A stretch of DNA of 37,180 nt, taken from the NCBI GenBank assembly GCA_018400435.1, contig JAGYMW010000017.1, positions 1 through 37,180 on the forward strand, in the 5' to 3' direction. How positions within the stretch are numbered: the first letter of the stretch is position 1; the number at the start of each line of letters is the position of its first letter. Origin of the DNA: Bacillota bacterium (GTDB lineage: Bacteria; Bacillota; Dethiobacteria; DTU022). Positions 17,866 through 27,135 of this stretch are shown piece by piece. A program made the position numbers and the translations under genes. The notes beneath the pieces are model-generated. The model was given only the letters and a program-made list of their open reading frames with translations. It was not told the DNA's origin and made no database searches.

Positions 17866-19109
17866 CCTGCCAGCCCCCTGCCGGTTAGTTTAATAAATAT
17901 TGCTTCCAGGGTGGCTTCTTCGGTGTGAATGGTCAGCAGGTCAGGTGAGGCGGCCAGTTCACTGAGGCGGGTGGATGATCTTTCGCCGTCCAGGGGAAGC
18001 TTTTCTACTCGCACGCCATCTCCGTCCCGCAGGCGGACCCGTACTGACCTCTGGCCATATTTCTGTTTCAGGTTTTCCGCTGTGTCCAGGGCCACAATCT
18101 GGCCTTCATTGATGAAGGCCACTCGATCAGAAAGCTCATCGGCTTCAAGCATATTGTGAGTAGTAAGCAGAACTGCTGCACCCCGGTCAGCTTCTTCTTT
18201 TATGGTTTTTCGTATCTGGGCTGCGGTTACCGGATCAAGGCCGTCCGTCGGTTCATCCAGGAAGAGGATGTTCGGTTTGTTGATAAAAGCGCGGGCAACC
18301 ATCAAACGCTGCCTCATTCCCTTGGAATAATTGGCCACCCGATCTCTGGCCCTGTCAGCAAGCCCTACGCGGCGCAGGGCTTGCAGTGATTCGGGATTGT
18401 GAATGCCGAATAGAGAGGCAAAAAAATTGAGGTTTTCCAGAGCGGTCATCTCGAGATAGAGATTTTTTTCTTCAAAGGTTACCCCGATCTGTGCTTGTAT
18501 TTCCGGATCATCCCTGCCTGCTTCCCGGCCCAGGATACGCGCTGAACCGCTCTGCAGGTCCAGTTGTCCCGTCAGCACCTTGATGGTTGTTGATTTACCG
18601 GCCCCGTTCGGGCCGAGAAAACCGAGTATTTCACAGGGATAGACCTGGAAACTGATTTCTTTGACTGCCTGCAGGCTGCCGTACCGGTGGCTGAGATTTT
18701 TTACATCTATAGCCGGTGCGGTAGTTTTATCGGTTCCGACCCGGCTTTTCAACGCAGGTTGCGATTCGTTTTTTTCCTTTGTTTGCGGTTCCTCCACCGG
18801 CTCGACGAATTGGCCCTCTTTCCAGAGCCCCTTCAATTTTTTACCGTCCGGCCGGGCATAGATGCCGTATCCGTTACGTTGACCTTTAACAAAGTTTCCC
18901 CTGTAGGCAGCCCCGCTGTCAAATACCATTGTTCCCTTTCCGTGCGGTTTACCCTCGTTCCACTCGCCGTCATACCTGGTGCCGTCGGGCATGATAAGTC
19001 TACCCCGGCCGTGGGGAACGCCGTTTTTCAGCACTCCGGCGTATTTTCCTCCCATCCAGGGGATACTCTGCCGTTCGGGAGTCTTTTCATGCTCAGCCAA
19101 ATTTGCCAC
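17862..19109 (-). CDS. ABC transporter ATPase with N-terminal MORN repeats
   Basis: This 415-residue protein joins two modules. Residues 23-100 hold three clear MORN repeats and part of a fourth (YAGVLKNGVPHGRGRL, YDGEWNEGKPHGKGTM, YRGNFVKGQRNGYGIY, LKGLWKEGQF). After a linker, residues 133-415 are an ABC ATPase: Walker A GPNGAGKST (166-174), signature YSKGMRQR (261-268, replacing LSGGQ), Walker B ILFLDEP (291-297), H-loop His318. It powers the two downstream permeases. GTG at 19109 has a poor ribosome site; TTG at 19100 has GGGTGG at good spacing and may be the real start. The MORN module could tether the ATPase to lipid or protein partners (inference). Confidence 0.93.
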   Translation of the reverse strand: MANLAEHEKTPERQSIPWMGGKYAGVLKNGVPHGRGRLIMPDGTRYDGEWNEGKPHGKGTMVFDSGAAYRGNFVKGQRNGYGIYARPDGKKLKGLWKEGQFVEPVEEPQTKEKNESQPALKSRVGTDKTTAPAIDVKNLSHRYGSLQAVKEISFQVYPCEILGFLGPNGAGKSTTIKVLTGQLDLQSGSARILGREAGRDDPEIQAQIGVTFEEKNLYLEMTALENLNFFASLFGIHNPESLQALRRVGLADRARDRVANYSKGMRQRLMVARAFINKPNILFLDEPTDGLDPVTAAQIRKTIKEEADRGAAVLLTTHNMLEADELSDRVAFINEGQIVALDTAENLKQKYGQRSVRVRLRDGDGVRVEKLPLDGERSSTRLSELAASPDLLTIHTEEATLEAIFIKLTGRGLAG

Positions 19110-19259
19110 CCGCTTTTCTGTGCATATTATGGATACCTGTCACAGGGGGTCGATTCTTCCGTGACATTATCCAGCACTGCAGAAAGTGTTTTTCCATCTT
19201 CTTAAATTCCGAGATTCGCTGTGCTTATTGATGTTAGATATGATAATACATTAATATTT

Positions 19260-19288
19260 TTTATATATCCAATGGGTAATTCTGTCAA
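19260..19288 (-). promoter_or_regulatory. Promoter of the MORN-ABC operon
   Basis: On the minus strand TTGACA (19288-19283), 17-base spacer, TATAAA (19265-19260). Transcription would start near 19253, leaving an untranslated leader of about 145 bases in which I see no clear structure. Confidence 0.7.
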
Positions 19289-19327
19289 TTCGATTATTGT
19301 GCATATTATAACATACATATGGTTAAA

Positions 19328-20152
19328 TCAGAAGAACCTTAACCCTGTGTCTTGCCGACCTACAATTGCCAGAAAATCACGATGAAATTTGTTGTTGGAA
19401 ACCGCGAGGCCGGTGCTGTTAAGATCGAGAGGCTCACCTTTCAAGTTAGTGCAGCATCCCCCGGCTTCTTCAATGATCAGTATACCGGCGGCAAAATCCC
19501 ATAATGACAGTTTATATTCAAAAAAAGCATCAAACCTTCCGCATGCTACCCAGCAAAGGTCGAGAGCGGCACTGCCAAAACGGCGGATGCCATGTATGTT
19601 CGCTTCAAAAAGTCTTTCAATGCTGTTGAGCGTTTTTCGCATAATTTTCCCGCGATCGTAGTAAAACCCGGTAGCGACGATTGCTTCCTGCAGGGAGGAG
19701 GCTTGGGAAACCCTGATGGGCGCATTGTTCAGAAATGCTCCTTTGCCCCGGCAGGCGGTGAACATTTCATCGCGCATCGGATCATAAACAGTAGCTACCA
19801 GGATTTGTCCAGAGCAGGCATAAGCTATGGAGATGCTGAAATGAGGAATATCATGGGCAAAATTATTGGTTCCGTCCAGGGGATCAATAATCCAGAGATT
19901 GTGAGAGCTGCTGTTTGCCCGGAAATCTTTTTCTTCCGCAATGATGCCATGTTCCGGAAATTGGCGGCCAATCATCTCAATAATCGCATCCTGGGCTGCG
20001 ATATCGGCATCCGTAACCAGGTTGCTTTCAGCTTTTTCGGAGATTGCAGCATTTCCCTTCTTCTCCAGGACAATTTGGCCGGCTTGGCGGGCTGCTTCTT
20101 CTGCGACTTGTATCTGTTTATCAAAATCTGCGCTCATTTTTGTCTCATCCAC
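19328..20152 (-). CDS. Inositol-1-monophosphatase family protein
   Basis: The 274-residue protein is a Mg-dependent, lithium-sensitive-type sugar or inositol phosphate phosphatase. It has the metal-site motifs EEKD (Glu near 74), IDPLDGTNNFAH (metal Asp residues) and the late WDFAAGILIIEEAGG. Length is typical (about 260-275). It may act on inositol phosphate, fructose-1,6-bisphosphate or PAP; the sequence alone does not decide. The ribosome site is weak at 20152 and also at an ATG five codons further in (MSADF). It is transcribed alone or from the flavodiiron gene upstream. Confidence 0.92.
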   Translation of the reverse strand: MDETKMSADFDKQIQVAEEAARQAGQIVLEKKGNAAISEKAESNLVTDADIAAQDAIIEMIGRQFPEHGIIAEEKDFRANSSSHNLWIIDPLDGTNNFAHDIPHFSISIAYACSGQILVATVYDPMRDEMFTACRGKGAFLNNAPIRVSQASSLQEAIVATGFYYDRGKIMRKTLNSIERLFEANIHGIRRFGSAALDLCWVACGRFDAFFEYKLSLWDFAAGILIIEEAGGCCTNLKGEPLDLNSTGLAVSNNKFHRDFLAIVGRQDTGLRFF

Positions 20153-20229
20153 TTTAGAGAAAGATATTTCCGGGTATGATGTCCCAATTACAATACATAA
20201 GCTTCAAAAAGAAGGCTTTCAAAATCCTC

Positions 20230-21432
20230 TTACTGGTTATCCAGGATGACATTGCCAAAATTTTTGCCGAAAACTTCACCCTTTTTGAAGTCTTCCATGG
20301 TCGGCCCTCCGGCAAAATCGAATGAATCGACCAGTTCCCATTTCAGTGTTTCAAGTATTTTGTCCAGCTCCCGCCGGGCACCTCCCGACCATCCATAGCT
20401 TCCGAAATAAGCGAGCTTCTTGTTTTTCATGCCCTTTCTTCCGGCCAGATCAAGGAAGTGGGCGGCTGGTGGAAATAGGCGACCTTCATAGGTCGGCACG
20501 CCGAGAACAACTCCCTGTTTTGCCCAGAGCGATGGCAGGATATAGCTGCCGTGGGTTCTGCTGACATCAAAAAGATCGACAGAGATGCCAGTGCTTGTGA
20601 GCCCCTGCGTCACGGCGTCCATCATTGCCCCGGTGTTTCCGTACATGGATCCGTAAAGCACGGTTACAGCTGGTTTCCCGCCTGTTTTGGCATATTCTGC
20701 CCATTGCTTATACAGATTAATTATTCTGGTGGGGTTATTGCGCCAGATTAAGCCGTGAGATGGAGCGATAACTGAGACGGGTAATTCTTTTAGTTTTTCA
20801 ATCGCCCTGAGGGTCTGGGTGCTGAATGAAGCGACGATGTTGGCGTAGTAACGGAGTGCTTCTTTTTCGTAGAAATCGAAATCAACATTTTTATCATCAA
20901 AAATGCCGCCCCCGAGAGCCCCGTAGCTGCCGAAAGCATCGCAGGAAAACAGGATCTGCGATCCCGTTTCATAGGTCATCATTGTTTCCGGCCAGTGGAC
21001 AAAGGGAGTCATGAAAAATTTTAGTTTTTTCCCGCCCAGGTCGAGCTCTTCTCCATTTTCCACAGCCCGCACTCTATCGGTGATGCCGTAGAAGTTTTCA
21101 ACCATAGGGACGGCTTTAGCCGAACAGAGAATTTCTGCTCGGGAGGCCAGTTCCCTGATCAGTTTCAGAATACCGGTGTGATCGGGTTCCATGTGGTTGA
21201 GGATAATGTAATCGATGTCCGAAACTTTGGCAATTTCATTAAGCCGGTCGATGTATTCATCTACCTTGATTGATTTGGCCAGATCAATGATCGCAGTCTT
21301 TTCCGCTTTGACTATGTAGGAATTATAGGATACTCCCTCCCTGCTGATAGGCCACAGCCCTTCAAATAAATCGGTGGTATGGTCATTTACTCCAATCCAG
21401 TGTATTCCGGGTTTTATAGTAACTGCCGGCAT
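20230..21432 (-). CDS. Flavodiiron protein (A-type), oxygen or NO reductase
   Basis: The 400-residue protein is an FprA-type flavodiiron protein that reduces O2 to water or NO to N2O in anaerobes. The metallo-beta-lactamase-like domain (1-250) has a full diiron set: His80-x-Glu82-x-Asp84-His85, His146, Asp165 and His226. The flavodoxin domain (about 255-400) starts with VLYGSMYGNTGAM, the FMN phosphate loop. No extra rubredoxin domain. The start at 21432 has GGGAGG seven bases upstream; the frame continues to 21597 but that extension overlaps the serpin gene and has no site. Electrons probably come from rubredoxin or ferredoxin, neither adjacent. Confidence 0.95.
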   Translation of the reverse strand: MPAVTIKPGIHWIGVNDHTTDLFEGLWPISREGVSYNSYIVKAEKTAIIDLAKSIKVDEYIDRLNEIAKVSDIDYIILNHMEPDHTGILKLIRELASRAEILCSAKAVPMVENFYGITDRVRAVENGEELDLGGKKLKFFMTPFVHWPETMMTYETGSQILFSCDAFGSYGALGGGIFDDKNVDFDFYEKEALRYYANIVASFSTQTLRAIEKLKELPVSVIAPSHGLIWRNNPTRIINLYKQWAEYAKTGGKPAVTVLYGSMYGNTGAMMDAVTQGLTSTGISVDLFDVSRTHGSYILPSLWAKQGVVLGVPTYEGRLFPPAAHFLDLAGRKGMKNKKLAYFGSYGWSGGARRELDKILETLKWELVDSFDFAGGPTMEDFKKGEVFGKNFGNVILDNQ

Positions 21433-21529
21433 AGCTGAACCTCCCTTAGAAGTAAAATTGCCAGATGTAAAGTGCTCTGGTTTTTTATTATTATAACAGA
21501 GGGCTGGTATCCTCTGATATAGCTGATTT

Positions 21530-23191
21530 TTATTGGCGCGGGTCCGTAAAAGCTCCGATAAAGAGAATACATTCAGCATGATCATCCCTGATAACAAAGA
21601 AAAATGGCCGGTCGGCGATTACTTCGAATGGTTCAGGAGGTTCGCCCAAACCGAAAGCCCCGGTAATAGCAGCCGCTTCGGTGCCCTTTTCATTTACCTC
21701 GATAACTGCTTTATGCTTGATTTGATCCAGGAAAATTTGATTTCCCAGAGACGACATGGCCGAAAAATCAGCCCTGCTGTCGAAGGCTTTCTCCATCCCC
21801 AGATCTTTTAAAATAGCGGTCAAATCTTTTTCGTATTCCATCTCGAAGCGGGGCATCCCCACTTTCCCGTCGAGGTAAAAGAATTCAGTCATCCAGGATT
21901 CCCAGTTTTCCACATTAAGGCTATTGTAAAAATCATCAAGATCAGTGTCCGGGACAAAGATATACATAGCTGTGCGGGTATCCTCAAAAGGATTTTCTTT
22001 TTCTCCGTAAGGTATGCGCACAGCTTCAAACCCTTCACCGTCAAGATATTTGTACTCACCCATTTCTTTGCTTTCTCTCAACATCATTGATACTTCGGTG
22101 GCCGAACCGTCAGGCAGTGTAAAACTCCATGGTTCGGTATTAGCGGGGTCAAACTCTTCGGTCCAGTTCCCCATGAAATAAATAGCATTTAAAAGGATGA
22201 AATACTCTGCCGGAACCGGCTGATTTTCAGGTATTAATCCCTCGAGCATTCCCTCAGTATGGTCGGAAATCCAGCTATTAATGATAGAAGATGATCCGGG
22301 ATCGGCAAAATCTATTTCCCTGGCTTCTGCTCCGTGGTAGCGATTTATGGTTTCCAGGAAGTGATCGTCAATGGGAAAGCCTTTATCAAGCCAGATAGAA
22401 TCGGCAAGGGCAACTTCAATACCTGCTCTCTTGCTTTCCAGAGAATCTCGGAAAGCCTGACATCGCTTGTTGAACTGATCCAGATCCAGTTCTTCTGTCT
22501 GTAGCAGCTCTCCTATTTCTTCCCTCGTTTCTCCTTCTGCGCTGTTATAAACCAGGGCCAGGGCCAGGTAGATACTGAGCGGCGAAATAAAAGTATTTTC
22601 ATCGGCTGCTGAAAGCCGGTTATAAATCTTAAAGGCAAAGTTGTCAGGCATGATCCTGCTAACGCCGAAAACGGCAGTTAATTCAAGATTTTCTTTCACC
22701 ACGACCTCATATTTTTCCCCGGTATGGCCGGTCATCATCCCGTTTTCCAACCAGTATCTGAATGAGTAACCTTCCGCGGGAGAAGCTGTTAAGTTAACCC
22801 TTTCCCCTGCCTGGTAAGTGCCTGTGCCAAGAACTTCGCCCATTTTTTCATCGTTTATTTTCAATTTGATCTCGTGTTTGTTTATACCAGTTTCCACGAA
22901 AACTGCGGTCAGCTTCCGGTCTTCTGTGTGGGCAAAACGGTAGGCGGGTTCACTGTTAACTGTTTCTCCGTTATCCAGCCATGCATCGAAAGCATACCCT
23001 TCGTTGGGAATGGCTTCAAGTGTAACTTCATTTGACAGGGAATCTGATGAGACAGTTATCGTACCTGCTTCTTCAGGTTCGGATTTAAGACACAGTTCAA
23101 ACTCCGGATCTTCGACTTCGACCCTGCAGGAAGATAAAATAACGGCAAGGAGCAGGGCAAGGACAACCAGCAGGCAAATTTTTTTAATCAT
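21530..23191 (-). CDS. Lipoprotein serpin with two InlB-type repeats
   Basis: The 553-residue protein begins with a lipoprotein signal (VILSSC, lipid on Cys22). Residues 31-99 and 106-175 are two related beta-rich repeats (GYAFDAWLDNGE..LTAVF and GYSFRYWLENG..LTAVF) like the InlB B-repeat/Flg_new family. Residues 180-551 are a complete serpin: NTFISPLSIYLALALVYNSA, LLNAIYFMGNW, then the reactive-loop hinge EKGTEAAAITGAF (501-513) with Thr at P14 and small residues at P12-P10, as in inhibitory serpins, then the closing DRPFFFVIRD. It should trap serine or cysteine proteases at the cell surface; the target is unknown because P1 cannot be placed with certainty. Confidence 0.93.
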   Translation of the reverse strand: MIKKICLLVVLALLLAVILSSCRVEVEDPEFELCLKSEPEEAGTITVSSDSLSNEVTLEAIPNEGYAFDAWLDNGETVNSEPAYRFAHTEDRKLTAVFVETGINKHEIKLKINDEKMGEVLGTGTYQAGERVNLTASPAEGYSFRYWLENGMMTGHTGEKYEVVVKENLELTAVFGVSRIMPDNFAFKIYNRLSAADENTFISPLSIYLALALVYNSAEGETREEIGELLQTEELDLDQFNKRCQAFRDSLESKRAGIEVALADSIWLDKGFPIDDHFLETINRYHGAEAREIDFADPGSSSIINSWISDHTEGMLEGLIPENQPVPAEYFILLNAIYFMGNWTEEFDPANTEPWSFTLPDGSATEVSMMLRESKEMGEYKYLDGEGFEAVRIPYGEKENPFEDTRTAMYIFVPDTDLDDFYNSLNVENWESWMTEFFYLDGKVGMPRFEMEYEKDLTAILKDLGMEKAFDSRADFSAMSSLGNQIFLDQIKHKAVIEVNEKGTEAAAITGAFGLGEPPEPFEVIADRPFFFVIRDDHAECILFIGAFTDPRQ

Positions 23192-23348
23192 CCCTCAAGC
23201 CTCCAGCATAACATAACTTATATGTAGAACTAATTCTGTGATTATGATAAATTCCCTCCCTGAAGAGAGATTATCAACCATAGAAATAACTGTAATTATT
23301 AGGATATCGGCCGATTGGTTTTTTAACACAGAGGCGTCTGCCCGGGTG

Positions 23349-23921
23349 TTATTGAAACAATCTAAGATATTCTTCGTAGCTTTCTTCTTCGAACTTTTCT
23401 ATGGGAATGAAGCGCAGGGCAGCTGAATTAATGCAGTAACGCAACCCGGTAGGCGGTGGTCCGTCTTCGAAAAGATGGCCAAGATGTGAATCGGCTTTCC
23501 GGCTACGTACTTCAACACGCACCATCCCGAAACCTGTATCTTCCTTTTTGACAATGCTTTCCTCATTGATGGGACGGGTAAAGCTGGGCCATCCCGAGCC
23601 GGAATCAAATTTATCCAGCGAACTGAACAACGGTTCTCCCGAGACAATATCGACATAGATACCCGCTTCCTTGTTGTCCCAGTATTCATTGTTGAAAGGC
23701 GGCTCGGTGGCATTTTCCTGGGTTACTGAATACTGCAGGTCGGTCAGGCGTTCGCGAAGCTCGTCCATGTTTACTTCCTCCTCCATTGTAGGACATTCAT
23801 CTTTAACAAGATTTTCTTCTATTGTAGAATTTTCACAACCGGTTAAAAATATTAGAACTGTAAAGAAAAGTCCCAACAACGCATGAGCAAATCTTGTTTT
23901 TGTGTTTTTTGTCTTAATCAA
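23349..23921 (-). CDS. msrB: Lipoprotein methionine-R-sulfoxide reductase
   Basis: The 190-residue protein repairs methionine-R-sulfoxide, here outside the membrane: it has a lipoprotein signal ending FLTGC (Cys29). The MsrB domain covers about 55-190 with [21 protein letters not shown] and the catalytic Cys163 in [13 protein letters not shown]. The zinc-binding CxxC pairs of many MsrB proteins are absent (SGEPLFSS where CGEPLF is common), so it is the zinc-free type. TTG start at 23921 with AGAAGGGA upstream. It lies 157 bases upstream of the serpin gene on the same strand, another surface lipoprotein, and may share its role in envelope protection. Confidence 0.93.
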   Translation of the reverse strand: MIKTKNTKTRFAHALLGLFFTVLIFLTGCENSTIEENLVKDECPTMEEEVNMDELRERLTDLQYSVTQENATEPPFNNEYWDNKEAGIYVDIVSGEPLFSSLDKFDSGSGWPSFTRPINEESIVKKEDTGFGMVRVEVRSRKADSHLGHLFEDGPPPTGLRYCINSAALRFIPIEKFEEESYEEYLRLFQ

Positions 23922-24085
23922 TTAGGATCCCTTCTCTCTATTGCAAATTTATCTTAACCATTATTTTTTGCCAGCCATTGCAACGTAAACATAAAATATT
24001 AGTAATCCTATTATATTATAATATTACGGTATATACAAGGGTGATCAAGGTACAGGGTTCTTTTCACTGCCATGCCTCTGATGTA

Positions 24086-24094
24086 TGATATAAT
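24086..24094 (+). promoter_or_regulatory. Extended -10 promoter of lepA
   Basis: TGATATAAT (24086-24094) gives a TG-extended perfect -10 box 40 bases before the lepA start. No good -35 is seen, which extended -10 promoters tolerate. Confidence 0.55.
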
Positions 24095-24134
24095 CCAACG
24101 GAGAATATTTTCAGCGTAAGCGGAGGTTCATCTT

Positions 24135-25934
24135 TTGAAACCTGAAAAGATCAGGAATTTTTGTATTGTTGCTCATATCGATCATGGTAAATCAACCCTG
24201 GCCGATCGGTTGCTTGAAACAACAGGGACCCTTACAGCACGCCAGATGAAAGAACAGGTTCTTGATCAGATGGACCTGGAGAGGGAGAGGGGTATTACAA
24301 TTAAATTGCAGGCGGTTCGCCTGCAATACCGGGCTGCCGACGGCGAGGAGTATATTCTAAATCTAATTGATACTCCGGGACATGTTGATTTTAGCTATGA
24401 AGTATCGAGGAGCCTGGCCGCCTGTGAAGGGGCGATCCTGGTTGTTGATGCTGTGCAGGGAATTGAAGCGCAAACCCTGGCTAATGCCTACCTTGCCCTG
24501 GAGCATGATCTGACTATCGTTCCGGTTATCAATAAAATTGATCTTGACAGTGCCGATCCGGAAAGAGTGAAAAAAGAGTTAGTTGGCTTAATCGGTGATG
24601 AAGCAGGGGAGGCCATTCCCATTTCGGCAAAATACGGAACAGGTGTAGTGGAGGTCCTCGAAGCTGTGGTCAAAAAAGTCCCCCCTCCGCCTGCCGGCGA
24701 TCCCGTTGCGTCTTTGAAGGCCCTGGTTTTCGATTCGCATTATGACAAATACCGGGGAGTAATTGCTTATATTCGAGTGATGGAAGGCCAGATCCAGAAA
24801 GGTAACCGCATCAAGTTTATGAACACGGGTAAAGTTTTTGAAGTTACCGAGACAGGTGTGTTCCGTCCAGGAATGGAGCCAAAAGAAGGTTTATTGACAG
24901 GCGAAGTTGGTTACTTCATGGCATCGATAAAAAATGTAGGTGATGCCCCTGTTGGTGATACAGTTACCGGGGCAGACAACCCAGCCGCAAGAGCCCTGCC
25001 TGGATACCGCAGGGTTTTACCCATGGTTTTCTGCGGCCTTTTCCCCAGGGACGGTGGTGACTTTGAACTTCTTCGGGAAGCCATCGAACGGTTAAAGTTG
25101 AATGATTCTGCGCTAACTTATGAGCCGGAAAAATCTGCTGCCCTGGGCCTTGGTTTCCGCTGTGGGTTTCTCGGGCTGCTGCATATGGATATCGTCAGGG
25201 AAAGGCTCGAAAGGGAATATGATCTTGCCCTGATCATTTCGGCGCCAAGTGTAATTTACCGGGTCCATTTGAAAAACGGCGACCTAATTGAAATTGATAA
25301 CCCTGCTCTAATGCCGGCCACTGACGAGCGGGAAATGATTGAAGAACCCTATGTTGAAGCGGACATTTTAATTCCTGCAGAGTATATTGGGGCGGTCATG
25401 GAACTCTGCCAGGAGAAAAGGGGAGAATATCGCACTACAGATTACCTTGAATCCGGGAGGGTAAGGCTTTCCTATTATTTGCCGCTGGCTGAAATTATCT
25501 ACGACTATTTTGATCAGCTCAAATCGCGCACCCGTGGTTACGCTTCCCTTGACTATATCATGCACGGTTTCAGGGTATCCAATCTTGTCCTGATGGATAT
25601 CCTGGTCAATGAAGAAAAGGTAGATGCTCTCTCCTTCATTGTCCACCGTGACAGCGCTTACCAGCGAGGGCGGGAAATGGTCGAAAAACTGAAAGAAATT
25701 ATCCCCAGGCAGATGTTTGATGTTCCCATCCAGGCAGCTGTGGACAACAAGGTTATTGCCAGGGAAACAATCAAAGCCCTGCGTAAGAATGTCACCGAAA
25801 AGTTATACGGGGGAGATGTTACGCGCAAACGTAAGCTGCTGGACAAACAAAAAGAAGGGAAAAAGAGAATGAAAAAGATCGGTCGGGTCGAAATCCCGCA
25901 GGAAGCATTTACTGCGGTGTTGAAAATTAAATAA
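24135..25934 (+). CDS. lepA: Elongation factor 4 (LepA)
   Basis: LepA is a translational GTPase that binds the ribosome and affects initiation and back-translocation. The 599-residue length is typical. The GTPase motifs are present: G1 [10 protein letters not shown]2 RGITIK, G3 DTPGH, G4 NKID and G5 SAK. These are followed by domain II, the two EF-G-like domains ([17 protein letters not shown]) and the LepA-specific C-terminal domain ending in the basic [17 protein letters not shown]. Start TTG with GGAGG upstream. It stands alone here; in many Bacillota hemN or hrcA lie downstream, but here a DHH phosphoesterase follows. Confidence 0.98.
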   Translation: MKPEKIRNFCIVAHIDHGKSTLADRLLETTGTLTARQMKEQVLDQMDLERERGITIKLQAVRLQYRAADGEEYILNLIDTPGHVDFSYEVSRSLAACEGAILVVDAVQGIEAQTLANAYLALEHDLTIVPVINKIDLDSADPERVKKELVGLIGDEAGEAIPISAKYGTGVVEVLEAVVKKVPPPPAGDPVASLKALVFDSHYDKYRGVIAYIRVMEGQIQKGNRIKFMNTGKVFEVTETGVFRPGMEPKEGLLTGEVGYFMASIKNVGDAPVGDTVTGADNPAARALPGYRRVLPMVFCGLFPRDGGDFELLREAIERLKLNDSALTYEPEKSAALGLGFRCGFLGLLHMDIVRERLEREYDLALIISAPSVIYRVHLKNGDLIEIDNPALMPATDEREMIEEPYVEADILIPAEYIGAVMELCQEKRGEYRTTDYLESGRVRLSYYLPLAEIIYDYFDQLKSRTRGYASLDYIMHGFRVSNLVLMDILVNEEKVDALSFIVHRDSAYQRGREMVEKLKEIIPRQMFDVPIQAAVDNKVIARETIKALRKNVTEKLYGGDVTRKRKLLDKQKEGKKRMKKIGRVEIPQEAFTAVLKIK

Positions 25935-25935
25935 A

Positions 25936-25991
25936 GTGTCAGGTGTGTCAAATCCTCTAGCCCCTGACACACTAAGGTGAAATGATATAAT
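25936..25991 (+). promoter_or_regulatory. Hairpin and promoter between lepA and the DHH gene
   Basis: GTGTCAGG (25936-25943) and CCTGACAC (25963-25970) form an 8-bp stem just after lepA; with no T-run it is a poor terminator. Its right arm contains CTGACA (25964-25969), which with a 16-base spacer and an extended TGATATAAT (25983-25991) makes a good promoter for the next gene. The repeat therefore may be an operator over the -35 box. Confidence 0.5.
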
Positions 25992-26015
25992 CATTTAAAA
26001 AGGTTGAAGTGACTG

Positions 26016-27110
26016 ATGAATAAAGCTGCGGATAAGTTTCTTGAGGCGGTCAAAAAATATAAGACCATTGTTATCTATATCCCCGGATCTCCGGACCCGG
26101 ATGCTATTGCCTCGGCTTATGCCATCAAGCACATCCTCAGGCAGCTTGGTATTGATTCGGACATCATAGCCGAAAAACGCCTTTCACTGACCCAGAATCA
26201 AGCTTTTATAGATCGCCTGAAGATACCGGTTTTTTTCGGCAGGGAAATCAATTTAAATAAATATGAGGCTTACATTGTCCCCGACTTTCAGAACAACAGG
26301 ATTGACAGTATAGGGGACAGTATACCCTGTGCAGTGCATATAGATCATCATGGCAGGGCAGAAAAGGCAGGCAAAGCCGACTTTTCGCTGGTCAGGAATG
26401 ATGTGGGCTCAACGAGCACCCTGGTAGCCCTGATTATAAAAAATCTCAATTTTGATATACCAGAAAAAAAGATTGTTTCCATATCCACCGCCCTGATATT
26501 TGGCCTCCAGACAGACACCGACCAGTATAAAAATATTTCCGCCCTGGATATTGAAGCATTAACTTTTCTATCCGCATTTGCAGACCGCGCTATTTTGGAA
26601 GAGATAAACAGCATCCCCCTCTCATTGCAAACTCTCCAGTTATTCAATCAGGCCAGAGAAAATGAAACGATTTACAAAGACTGGGCTTTTTACGCTCTTG
26701 GTTATGTAGATGCCCGACACAGGGATTCCATTGCTATTACCGCCGATATGATCATGAAAAATTCTTCCTCTAAAGTAATCGCGGTATTTGCCATAATTGA
26801 AAACCACAGTAAGAAGGAAACATACCTCGACGTCTCTTTGAGATCAAACAGCGGTGACATAGATCTCAACCGGATCATCAAAAGAATAACACCAAATGGG
26901 GGAGGCCGAAAATATAAGGGGGCATACCAGGTCAAACTTAATTACCTGCAGAATGCTCCTGATAAAGAGATGCTGTGGAAAGTCGTGGAGGCTGCTACAA
27001 TCGAAACGCTGCGCAAAAGCAGGGATTCTTATTACATGACGGAGATAGAGAAAGTATATACAGGTATCAGGGACAAGATCAGTTCATTATTTAAAAAGGA
27101 AGAGTTCTAA
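26016..27110 (+). CDS. DHH-family phosphoesterase
   Basis: The 364-residue protein belongs to the DHH/DHHA1 phosphoesterases (NrnA, RecJ and cyclic-dinucleotide enzymes). Metal-site motifs are SPDPDAIASA (25-34), the Asp of IVPDFQ, and the DHH motif HIDHHGR (108-114). The NDVGSTSTLVA segment is also typical. The C-terminal DHHA1 part has a changed Gly-rich motif (NGGGRKYKGAYQV) in which the usual GGGH His is replaced by Arg. NanoRNA or nucleotide-type substrates are likely, but the substrate is open. ATG start with a weak AAGG site. Confidence 0.85.
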   Translation: MNKAADKFLEAVKKYKTIVIYIPGSPDPDAIASAYAIKHILRQLGIDSDIIAEKRLSLTQNQAFIDRLKIPVFFGREINLNKYEAYIVPDFQNNRIDSIGDSIPCAVHIDHHGRAEKAGKADFSLVRNDVGSTSTLVALIIKNLNFDIPEKKIVSISTALIFGLQTDTDQYKNISALDIEALTFLSAFADRAILEEINSIPLSLQTLQLFNQARENETIYKDWAFYALGYVDARHRDSIAITADMIMKNSSSKVIAVFAIIENHSKKETYLDVSLRSNSGDIDLNRIIKRITPNGGGRKYKGAYQVKLNYLQNAPDKEMLWKVVEAATIETLRKSRDSYYMTEIEKVYTGIRDKISSLFKKEEF

Positions 27111-27135
27111 AATCATTGCGAGGAGCCGCTCTGTT

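Noticed and set aside
21433-21597. N-terminal extension of the flavodiiron protein
   Set aside because: It overlaps the serpin gene, has no homology and no ribosome site; ATG 21432 has GGGAGG at proper spacing.
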